This document shows, one piece after another, positions 54,701-64,000 of a stretch of 64,000 nucleotides of DNA; the first letter of the stretch is position 1; the number at the start of each line of letters is the position of its first letter. A model generated the notes under the pieces. That model was given only the letters and a program-made list of their open reading frames with translations. It made no database searches and was not told the origin of the DNA. The DNA is from Struthio camelus (lineage: Eukaryota; Chordata; Aves; Struthioniformes; Struthionidae): positions 89,839,463 through 89,903,462 of the forward strand of contig NC_090982.1 in NCBI RefSeq assembly GCF_040807025.1, written 5' to 3'. The position numbers and the translations under genes were made by a program.

Positions 54701-57700
54701 CCTCGGCTGGCCAGAAATCGGTACTGCAGGCGAAGCGGGGCGCAGGCGCAGTGGTTTCGGCGTGGCTCATTGGTGCCCTCGGCTGGCCAGAAATCGGTAC
54801 TGCAGGCGAAGGGGGGCGCATGCGCAGTGGTTTCGGCGTGACTCGTTGGTGCCCTCGGCTGGCCAGAAATCGGTACTGCAGGCGAAGCGGGGCGCATGCG
54901 CACTGGGTTTCGGCGTGGCTCGTTGGTGCCCTCGGCTGGCGAAAAATCGGTACTGCAGGCGAAGCGGGGCGCATGCGCAGTGGTTTCGGCGTGGCTCGTT
55001 GGTGCCCTCGGCTGGCGAGAAATCGGTACTGCAGGCGAAGCGGGGCGCAGGCGCAGTGGTTTCGGCGTGGCTCGTTGGTGCCCTCGGCTGGCCAGAAATC
55101 GGTACTGCATTCGAAGCGGGGCGCATGCGCAGTGGTTTCGGCGTGGCTCGTTGGTGCCCTCGGCTGGCCAGAAATCGGTACTGCAGCGCGAAAAATCGGT
55201 ACTGCAGGCGAAGCGGGGCGCATGCGCAGTAGTTTCGGCGTGGCTCGTTGGTGCCCTCGGCTGGCGAAAAATCGGTACTGCAGGCGAAGCGGGGCGCATG
55301 CGCACTGGGTTTCGGCGTGGCTCGTTGGTGCCCTCGGCTGGCGAAAAATCGGTACTGCAGCCGAAGCGGGGCGCATGCGCAGTGGTTTCGGCGTGGCTCG
55401 TTGGTGCCCTCGGCTGGCCAGAAATCGGTACTGCAGGCGAAGCGGGGCGCATGCGCAGTGGTTTCGGCGTGACTCGTGGGTGCCCTCGGCTGGCCAGAAA
55501 TCGGTACTGCAGGCGAAGCGGGGCGCAGGCGCAGTGGTTTCGGCGTGGCTCGTTGGTGCCCTCGGCTGGCCAGAAATCGGTACTGCAGCGCGAAAAATCG
55601 GTCCTGCAGGCGAAGCGGGGCGCAGGCGCAGTGGTTTCGGCGTGGCTCGTTGGTGCCCTCGGCTGGCCAGAAATTGGTACTGCAGGCGAAGCGGGGCGCA
55701 TGCGCAGTGGTTTCGGCGTGGCTCGTTGGTGCCCTCGGCTGGCCAGAAATCGGTACTGCAGGCGAAGGGGGGCGCATGCGCAGTGGTTTCGGCGTGGCTC
55801 GTTGGTGCCCTCGGCTGGCCAGAAATCGGTACTGCAGGCGAAGCGGGGCGCATGCGTACTGGGTTTCGGCGTGGCTCGTTGGTGCCCTCGGCTGGCGAAA
55901 AATCGGTACTGCAGGCGAAGCGGGGCGCATGCGCAGTGGTTTCGGCGTGGCTCGTTGGTGCCCTCGGCTGGCCAGAAATCGGTACTGCAGGCGAAGCGGG
56001 GCGCAGGCGCAGTGGTTTCGGCGTGGCTCGTTGGTGCCCTCGGCTGGCCAGAAATCGGTACTGCAGGCGAAGCGGGGCGCATGCGCACTGGGTTTCGGCG
56101 TGGCTCGTGGGTGCCCTCGGCTGGCCAGAAATCGGTACTGCAGCCCGAAAAAACGGTCCTGCAGGCGAAGCGGGGCGCATGCGCACTGGGTTTCGGCGTG
56201 GCTCGTTGGTGCCCTCGGCTGGCCAGAAATCGGTACTGCAGGCGAAGCGGGGCGCAGGCGCAGTGGTTTCGGCGTGGCTCGTTGGTGCCCTCGGCTGGCC
56301 AGAAATCGGTACTGCAGGCGAAGCGGGGCGCATGCGCACTGGGTTTCGGCGTGGCTCGTTGGTGCCCTCGGCTGGCCAGAAATCGGTACTGCAGCGCGAA
56401 AAATCGGTACTGCAGGCGAAGCGGGGCGCAGGCGCAGTGGTTTCGGCGTGGCTCGTGGGTGCCCTCGGCTGGCCAGAAATCGGTACTGCAGGCGAAGCGG
56501 GGCGCAGGCGCAGTGGTTTCGGCGTGGCTCGTTGGTGCCCTCGGCTGGCCAGAAATCGGTACTGCAGCGCGAAAAATCGGTACTGCAGGCGAAGCGGGGC
56601 GCAGGCGCAGTGGTTTCGGCGTGGCTCGTTGGTGCCCTCGGCTGGCCAGAAATCGGTACTGCAGCCCGAAAATTCGGTGCTGCAGGCGAAGCGGGGCGCA
56701 TGCGCAGTGGTTTCGGCGTGGCTCGTTGGTGCCCTCGGCTAGCCAGAAATCGGTACTGCAGGCGAAGCGGGGCGCATGCGCAGTGGTTTCGGCGTGGCTC
56801 GTTGGTGCCCTCGGCTGGCGAGAAATCGGTACTGCAGGCGAAGCGGGGCGCAGGCGCAGTGGTTTCGGCGTGGCTCGTTGGTGCCCTCGGCTGGCCAGAA
56901 ATCGGTACTGCAGGCGAAGCGGGGCGCAGGCGCAGTGGTTTCGGCGTGGCTCGTGGGTGCCCTCGGCTGGCCAGAAATCGGTACTGCAGGCGAAGCGGGG
57001 CGCATGCGCAGTGGTTTCGGCGTGGCTCGTTGGTGCCCTCGGCTGGCCAGAAATCGGTACTGCAGCGCGAAAAATCGGTACTGCAGGCGAAGCGGGGCGC
57101 ATGCGCAGTAGTTTCGGCGTGGCTCGTTGGTGCCCTCGGCTGGCGAAAAATCGGTACTGCAGGCGAAGCGGGGCGCATGCGCAGTGGTTTCGGCGTGGCT
57201 CGTTGGTGCCCTCGGCTGGCCAAAAATCGGTACTGCAGGCGAAGCGGGGCGCAGGCGCAGTGGTTTCGGCGTGGCTCGTTGGTGCCCTCGGCTGGCCAGA
57301 AATCGGTACTGCAGGCGAAGCGGGGCGCAGGCGCAGTGGTTTCGGCGTGGCTCGTTGGTGCCCTCGGCTGGCCAGAAATCGGTACTGCAGGCGAAGCGGG
57401 GCGCAGGCGCAGTGGTTTCGGCGTGGCTCGTTGGTGCCCTCGGCTGGCCAGAAATCGGTACTGCAGGCGAAGCGGGGCGCATGCGCAGTGGTTTCGGCGT
57501 GGCTCGTTGGTGCCCTCGGCTGGCCAGAAATCGGTACTGCAGCGCGAAAAATCGGTACTGCAGGCGAAGCGGGGCGCATGCGCAGTAGTTTCGGCGTGGC
57601 TCGTTGGTGCCCTCGGCTGGCGAAAAATCGGTACTGCAGGCGAAGCGGGGCGCATGCGCAGTGGTTTCGGCGTGGCTCGTTGGTGCCCTCGGCTGGCCAA

Positions 57701-58007
57701 AAATCGGTACTGCAGGCGAAGCGGGGCGCAGGCGCAGTGGTTTCGGCGTGGCTCGTTGGTGCCCTCGGCTGGCCAGAAATCGGTACTGCAGGCGAAGCGG
57801 GGCGCAGGCGCAGTGGTTTCGGCGTGGCTCGTTGGTGCCCTCGGCTGGCCAGAAATCGGTACTGCAGGCGAAGCGGGGCGCAGGCGCAGTGGTTTCGGCG
57901 TGGCGAAGCGGGGCGCAGGTGCACTTGCTCGTCGGCGCTCGTTCGTGCCCTCGGCTGGCGAAAAGTGGGTACTGCAGGCGAAGCGGGGCGCATGCGCGGT
58001 GCTCGAG
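51798..58007 (+). repeat. 76/77-bp CpG-dense satellite array 3 (complete, 6.2 kb)
   Basis: A short version of the same array, with about 77 monomers. It starts in the same diverged leader and ends in the same truncated edge monomers as array 2, but is about 9.3 kb shorter. Monomer variants differ: the CGAAAAATCGG form and the AGTAGTTTCGG form are more frequent, and only two CTAG marker monomers occur (52091 and 56739). Near the 3' end a block is duplicated with a period of 477 bp (compare 57127 onward with 57604 onward). The array therefore evolved separately from the homogenised pair, arrays 1 and 2. Confidence 0.97.
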
Positions 58008-58090
58008 AGCCGGGCCCCCCGCGCTCCCGCGCCCCGTTCGCGATCGGCGCATGCGCGGAGGGCGGCGCATGCGCGGCGGCGGGCAGCAGC
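57980..58090 (+). promoter_or_regulatory. array-edge NRF1 promoter (unit 3 copy)
   Basis: Same sequence as 8060-8170. GCGCATGCGC lies at 57988-57997, 58047-58056 and 58065-58074, ahead of the ATG at 58091. It is unchanged although the upstream array differs in length and variants. Confidence 0.6.
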
Positions 58091-58176
58091 ATGGCGGCGC
58101 GCGGGGACGGAGTTTTCGCTGGGGCGGCGGCGGGTGCGGGCCGAGGCCGCCCGGAGTCGGAGATCTGGGGGCCCCG
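58091..58176 (+). CDS. candidate first coding exon (unit 3 copy)
   Basis: Identical to 8171-8256: ATG at 58091 after three NRF1 sites, with tandem GTGAG donor candidates at the end. Product unknown. Confidence 0.35.
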
Positions 58177-58376
58177 GTGAGGTGAGCGCGTCCCCTCGGG
58201 CGGCCGCGGGCGTCGGGCGGTTTCTGCCCGCGGGGGCCGTCGCTGCGTGGAGGCGGAGGTGCGGGGCGAGATTTGGGGAGGGGGCTCGTGCCTGGCGCCG
58301 CGCCGCGCCGGCAGCGCGGCCCAGGGTCTGCCGGGAGCGCGGGTTTGACCGTCCGTTTGCCGTGTGTCGCCCTCAG

Positions 58377-58515
58377 GGCCCCGGTTCCTCCCTGGCGCGG
58401 CCGGGGCGGGCGCTCGCCCCTGCGGAGGCGGCCGGGAGGAGCGGCGAGGCTGGCGGGCCCCGGAGCGGCGCTGGGCGGACGGCTCCCGTCGCGGCAGGCC
58501 TGCCCGAGGGTGCTG
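58377..58515 (+). CDS. candidate exon 2 (unit 3 copy)
   Basis: Same as 8457-8595, with donor GTAAGT at 58516. Confidence 0.35.
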
Positions 58516-60874
58516 GTAAGTCGCAAGGAAGCTTAAAGCTACCGGACCAAACCGACTTAAGGTCACTTTGAGCCAGGTGCAGTTAGCGCAGCGCCGAGAA
58601 CGTTTACTTGAGAGTTGTAGCTAGGGAAACGAGAAGGTGGACAGGGGAAAAATACGCCCAGGCGCCCTGAGGCCTCCCCCAGTCGCAGGCACAGACTGTG
58701 GGCCCCAGCCAACCCGGGTACCAACTGACTGTAACCCCTGCTGAGCCTCGCTGAGCCCCGCGCCCTCCTGCACAGCTGCCCCACAGCTGTGGGGTTCCCC
58801 AGTCCAGTGTGTGTCGATGGGTCCTCCGTTGCCTCTTACATCTCCCCAGGCACGCGTATGCTGCACAGGAGTGTGGGTGTCTCCAGCAGTGGCACAGCAG
58901 CCTGATGCCTCTTGTCTGGAAGGTGGGGTCCTTCACAGCTCTTCTGGGCTCTTGGTGAGTTCCCTGCTGCCTCTTCTGGCATTCTGTACAAGCTCGTAGA
59001 TCCTTCCTCCTCTTCCAGTGGCTTCTCCTGCAAAGCTGACAGCCACATGCAGCACTGCTGTGCACTCAGTACGCATCTGGGGTGGCACCCCTGCCGTTGA
59101 GGGCCCTGCAGATTCCCACCCTTCCTGCTTCCAGCTCCCCCAAAAGCCAAGAAACCACCCACAGATCCTGTCCTAACACCCCTACAGACCCCAAAATGCC
59201 TCCAAACCCTGCCACAACATTGTCACTGACTCCAGACTTTCCCCCTCCAAGCCCCATACAGTCCTAAAACCACTCCTAGACCCTGTCCCCACAGCAGCGA
59301 GGTGTCCTAATTAGAGGGTGTGATCTGTGTCCCCCTTGACTCAGTCCTGCTTTGGAGAAAAGAGAATTTGCAGCACTTCTTGGTGAAGAATGTTGGCAGG
59401 TGGGTGCACAGATGACAAACCGATTTTTCTCTCTCTTTTTCTGAGCCACCTCTCGGGACCCTCTGTGCCTGCAAGAGGACTTTCTAAATGCGGCTGGTCT
59501 AGGATAATTGTGCTCTGTGCAATGCTTAAGGAGAACATTAACATACAATTGCAGGCTAAGGAATAACCTAAACAAATAAAAGGCTCAGGAAAAGCCTAAG
59601 GGAACGCTGAAGGGCTATGGGAAGCCCCCAACCATACTGTAGAAAAAAGTGTGGGTCTTAGGCACGTCCTCAGAGAAGGAGAGATGTGTTACTCCAATCC
59701 ATGGGACAATGGGTGCTATTAATTACCACCTGTAATTACCAAAAGTTCTGTAAAAGCAGAAGGGGCTAGAGATGATGCATAGCAGATTATGGACTATACG
59801 TAAAGTTGAAACAAACAACAACCCCCTCTTAAAATAGAAACAGGTTAGTCCTAGGCAGTAGATGAATGTAGCTTTGAGTAATGTGAAGAGCAGGGGTTAT
59901 GTCAATCACCCTGAAAGCCCTGGAGAAGTGGTGCAAAAAATCTATACCCTTGTGGCCTCATCAGTCTTTTGGGTTTGTTTGGCAGGGTAGTCCACTGAAG
60001 GAGAACGTTTTGAAGAGAAGCAGCTAGACCTAGTGATCCAGTTGTTCACCTTTGGTCATTGCCTCTAAGGCAAGCATCCACGTATAGGAGGAATAATCTA
60101 GGAGATGTATCAAAAAGGTAACAGGTTTGAAACAGAGGCAGGCAAATTAAGTGCTGTCATTCTTCCATGTAGTTAAAGACTGAGAGAATTGTTGGTTAAG
60201 CATGTGTATACAAGGGTTTGAGAAAGGATATTGAATGGTACAATAACACTGAACCAGACTAAGGTTTCATGGAAGATGGCATAGGTGTGTATTAGGTGAT
60301 GTGCCTGCCTGTCTAATAACCTAGCCCTAGTTGCTGTATGTTTTGTTACCAAACTGTTTACCTGTAACGTATGATGCCGAGGGCTGTTATAACTGCTGTC
60401 TCCATCTCCCCAAAAGGGAAACCCCATTCCTCCTGTTGAGGAAGGATCCCTAGGAATAGTGATCAGGATAACAGATCACCAACATATAACAGAAGGTCTG
60501 CACGTGTTACAAAAAGTATGCTGCATACATATTTCTTTGCATGTGACTTTATGTATCTATGAAGCATCATATTTTAAGAGCTACAAGACAGCAACTTATT
60601 ATCATAGGGGAATGATAGTCAAGTGACCAGAGTTCCCGAAGAGGAAGTGAGAGTGAGAGAGAAGTATCTGAATTGTAAAATTAAGAGGTGAATTTCAGGA
60701 AGGCTCAATTGGTGCAACCCCAGGTTCCTGATATGGCAATGGTATTTGGGGAAACAGGAATATAGTAGCTAGAAAAAAGGTTAAAGCCTTATGAAATTAA
60801 GACTCTTTCTTGTCAGTTCCAACTTTAGGGCAATTTTAGGAGGATTTAATTTCCTCCGGCAGTGTTAATATAAC

Positions 60875-61387
60875 TTGCGTGGTATCGGCAGACCACGGTG
60901 GGAATTACGGGAAAGGAGTCAGGAATGGAGCTGGAACAAGGAACATGATGCTGCTTTCACTCAACTGAAAGAAGCGGCTGTAAAATCTCCTGCCCTCAAA
61001 TTCCCAGGACAAGGCAAGCCTTTTTCAGTAAGGATTCCCACATCTACTGATTTCGTGGGAGCAGCGCTGCTGCAAAAGAGCAGTAGAGGGAAAGTGGGTG
61101 CCAGTGGCATCATCCTTACATCCCCTTTGAGGCCCGAACAGAAACTCTCTGGCTGTGAGAAAGACTGTTTAGAAGCAATCTGGGCTGTAACTGTCTTTGA
61201 GACTTTTACCTTTTATCAGCCCAGATGCAGCCCAATCTGCTCAATTCCCTCTAAACTAGCTCATGTCAGGGAAATAAATAGGCAGCAGAGTATCCTCTGT
61301 CTAAGTGGGACAGTGGGCACTGATCTTAACAAGGGGGGAGTTACAGTGCAAGTGTACCAAGAAGCAGATCATCTTCTGTGCATCTGA
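60875..61387 (+). mobile_element. endogenous retrovirus pol fossil (unit 3 copy)
   Basis: Copy of 10955-11467 in the third spacer, with slight divergence and the same flanks. Confidence 0.6.
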
Positions 61388-61959
61388 ATTGAATGAGGGG
61401 TAGAGCGCGGTTGTGCCAAAAATGTGGACACAGAAGGCTTCTGAAAGATTAAGCTCTAGGAGCTACTTAGTCTAACTTCCCTTTCACAGCAACCCAAGTG
61501 TCTTCATGGCTTCCAAAAGGGGAGTTGGGGGAAGCGGTATTTGTGGCTTGCCTGTGCTCGTTTGCTTTGCTTGTGTGTATATTAGATCTGCTTTTGTGCA
61601 TATAAACGGGTTTGTCTTATGATTTTCTGCAGAGCTCTGATTTTTTTTTTTTTTGCTTTGCTTTATACTTTCGGAGGATGATGGATTTTACCGTGCCTCC
61701 ATCAACAAGCGCTGGCTGACAAAGTTATAACGTCCCAGCGGAGACTCTTAGGCAAGACGGAGGAGTTCAGACACGCAGCCTGCCAGAAGAACGTCACCTG
61801 GGAGGGGTTGCTAGCCTTGAGCTATAGGCGCTGATGCATATGGGTCATTCTGGCAGACACGGAGGGGTTTTCTTTGGTGGCAGAAATTGTAGCTTGACTG
61901 TACACCCTATAGCGGCAGTATTTTTGTGTTTATAAATTGTGTTAATCTTAGGTATTCAG

Positions 61960-62139
61960 AACATCGGGGATCGACTACATGCTGCCATGAAGAACTACAG
62001 GCTACCGCGCTCAGACCTTTGTAAGTTACAGCGTGTCAAGAGCGGCCAGGAGAATCCAAATGCCAGTGGAAAGATTCTCTGCGTGGTCCTGCTGAAGAAC
62101 TTCGGCTGTAGGAAGGTTGGCTGCATCCTCACTGGACTT
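61960..62139 (+). CDS. candidate 180-bp phase-0 exon (unit 3 copy)
   Basis: Same as 12042-12221, with donor GTGAGT at 62140. No differences are seen within the exon, although spacer 3 has diverged elsewhere. Confidence 0.38.
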
Positions 62140-62220
62140 GTGAGTAATAAGCCACAATTCATGGACCAGCCAAGGAGAGAGGGGAATAGTGGGCCCGTGG
62201 GTGTACCCTCGCTCTTGCAG

Positions 62221-62370
62221 ACACAGACACTCTGGAGGTATAGGGATACAGGCAAGCAGGCCCACAAGTGGCCTCCACGTGCCTTTCGGTGTGGCTGCGG
62301 GTCCTCCGCACAGCAGTGCCCAAGTGGACTTTGGGCCCAGCGGTACACAGAGAGCTCTGCAGCTCAGCAG
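62221..62370 (+). CDS. candidate 150-bp phase-0 exon (unit 3 copy)
   Basis: Same as 12303-12452 but with a substitution (ACA to GCA, Thr to Ala, near 62310). Splice sites are intact and the frame stays open. Confidence 0.42.
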
Positions 62371-62434
62371 GTGAGTGGAACTGGAGCGGGTTGAGGGCTG
62401 TTCCGGGCTGTCTGGATCCATCTGGTTCCATTCG

Positions 62435-63243
62435 CTGTCCCTCTGTCCAGCGCTCCATCTTTTTCTTTCTTTCCCCGTAGCTCTGTCCGATACCCCGTCC
62501 CTTTGTTTAGCTACTCAGTGCCCTGCCCAGTTCCCCATCCCTCTGGTACTCTTTGCATCCCTCTGTCAATATCTTCCTCCCTCCGACTGGCTCCCTATCG
62601 CTCTATCCAGCTCTCCATCATCCTTTTCCCCTCTCTGTCCCACTACCTGCCCGCTGTTCCTCTGTCCAGCTCCCCATCCCTCTGCTGCTCTTGTCTGTCT
62701 CTTTGTACCTTTCCAGCCTTCTCTCCCCCTCTCCAGCCTTCTCTTTCTATTTCTGTCCCTCTGTTCAGCTCCCCATCCATCTATTTGTCTCCCTATCCCT
62801 CTTTTCCCCTGTTCTATCTCATCTCTCTGTCTGACTTCCCCTCCCTCTTTTTTTTCTCTCCACCTTTCTGGTTGGCTCTTCGTCCTTCTCACTCTCTTCC
62901 CATTGCTCTGACTGGCTCCCTTTCCCTCTCTTCCAGTCCCCGTTCCTCTGTCTGGTTCTCCACCCTTCTCTTTTGCTTCCCGTCCCTCTGTCTTCTTCCC
63001 CTTCCCTCCTTTCCTCTCTTTATTCTTCTGTCCACTTCTACATCCCTCTTTTTCTCTCTTCTGCTCCCTGGTCCTCTCTTCAGCCCTCCACCTGTCTGGC
63101 CCTCTGTCCTCTTTTTCTCTTCCTTTGTCCAGGGCCCTGACCCTGGGGCTAGGTCTCTATCCTTCTCTTTCTTTTTCCATCTGTCAGCCAAGCTCTCTAT
63201 CCCTCTTTCCTTCTGTTCTGCTCCCTGTCCCTCTGTCCAGCTC
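62435..63243 (+). repeat. degenerate polypyrimidine minisatellite A (unit 3 copy)
   Basis: Same as 12517-13325, with a few C/T and G/T substitutions and no change in repeat number. Confidence 0.8.
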
Positions 63244-64000
63244 AAGGTTCATCATTCCTTTGTGTTTTGTCTGGTGTGGAAGGTGTCAAGAGGCAATTGG
63301 TGCTCGGCAGAGACGATCAGTAGCAACCAGAGGGTCCCATCAATCTGCCTGGTTCAGGTCATGTCAGATACCCCTGCAGTGACTCTGTGCAGAGGCATGG
63401 GGCTGCGGATGTGCAGTGGGGGAGCACTAATGGGCCAAAGATGCTGTGGGGGGATGTGGTAGACATTAGCATGTGGTAGAGATTAGCAGAGGCTCTGAGT
63501 ATTCGGGTGTTAGGACAGGTGCAGGTAGGGCAGGGTGTGCTAGGGCAGTCTGGAGCTGCTGTTGTCCGTCTTACACGTCAGCGCAGTCTGCAGTTACTGT
63601 GTCTTGTCTGCCTGTGCGCAGACAGGGCTGCTGCGCGGTGCAGTTGGAGTCGTGATTGTGTCGCTGGCATTGAGCCCAGTTTTCTGACTTTATGCAAACT
63701 GTTGTCTTCCCTACATCAGCCTTACTCTGCTCCTCTTCCAGGAGCCTGTTTTCAACTCTGCTTTCCAACACGCTGTCACGTCACAGGGATTTCCAGCACG
63801 GTCTGTCTAACTTGGGCCACATGCTAGGCAGCCTGAACGAGTGAAGCAAAATCCTTCTTCTGTCATTGTCCAGGCCAGAGTCAGTTTCCCATCAGCTCAG
63901 TCTCCAGAGTTTGGAGTTTTTGGAGGCCTTAGTTTTTATCCTGCCTTGGCTGGACAGTGCTTTCTGAGAGTGTCCGTCAGCGGCACAGTTTCCCTGAGGA

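Larger units (their letters stand above)
37682..58007 (+). repeat. macrosatellite unit (spacer 2 plus array 3), 20,326 bp
   Basis: Second period of the composite repeat. The spacer part (37682-51797) equals spacer 1, while the array part is 6.2 kb rather than 15.5 kb. The next spacer starts at 58008 with landmarks 20,326 bp after those of spacer 2. Unit length is therefore set by the number of 76-bp monomers, and the spacer is far more stable. Confidence 0.93.

Noticed and set aside
1-64000. rRNA or tRNA gene cluster (nucleolar-type tandem unit)
   Set aside because: The large GC-rich tandem unit suggested it, but no 18S, 28S or 5S words and no tRNA A/B boxes with a cloverleaf were seen.

Overview
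The window is eukaryotic, and almost certainly vertebrate, DNA. It carries endogenous-retrovirus pol relics, GT/AG exon-like segments, and a vertebrate promoter vocabulary (NRF1, ZNF143, ETS and YY1 sites). No Alu, B1 or L1 sequence was recognised and the unit is compact and GC-rich, so a bird or other sauropsid is my best guess. That is an inference with low confidence.

Layout: the window is slightly more than two periods of a composite macrosatellite. Each period has (i) a tandem array of a CpG-dense 76/77-bp monomer and (ii) a spacer of about 14.1 kb. Arrays lie at 1-8087 (cut by the window start), 22204-37681 and 51798-58007. Spacers lie at 8088-22203, 37682-51797 and 58008-64000 (cut by the window end). 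The anchor-to-anchor period is 29,594 bp between spacers 1 and 2 and 20,326 bp between spacers 2 and 3; the difference lies in the array. Spacers 1 and 2 have equal length to the base and look identical by eye. Spacer 3 differs from them at roughly 17 positions in 6 kb, plus a 2-bp change in a T-run.

The monomer is about 68% GC with 9 CpGs per 76 bp (observed/expected about 1.07). Nearly every monomer carries an NRF1-type site (GCGCATGCGCA or GCGCAGGCGCA). On the minus strand it carries a near-complete CTCF-like site (CCAGCCGAGGGCACC). The arrays therefore hold hundreds of evenly phased, same-orientation candidate sites. The 5' edge of each array is a leader of diverged monomers that still keep NRF1 cores about 76 bp apart. 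The 3' edge runs into a CpG-island promoter with three perfect NRF1 palindromes just upstream of an ATG (8171, 37765, 58091). The array looks like an NRF1 promoter that expanded into a satellite.

The spacer holds plus-strand exon-like segments with good splice sites. Several are multiples of three and share phase 0, so a multi-exon transcription unit that reads away from the array edge is plausible but unproven; no product is recognised. The spacer also holds retroviral pol fossils, polypyrimidine minisatellites, a second CpG-rich promoter-like region made of seven about 62-bp repeats with ZNF143, ETS and YY1 motifs, and several AATAAA signals. Parts of the spacer are ancient diverged duplicates of one another.

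The very long open frames that cover the arrays on both strands (up to about 5,400 codons) are by-products of a stop-poor monomer and are not annotated as genes.
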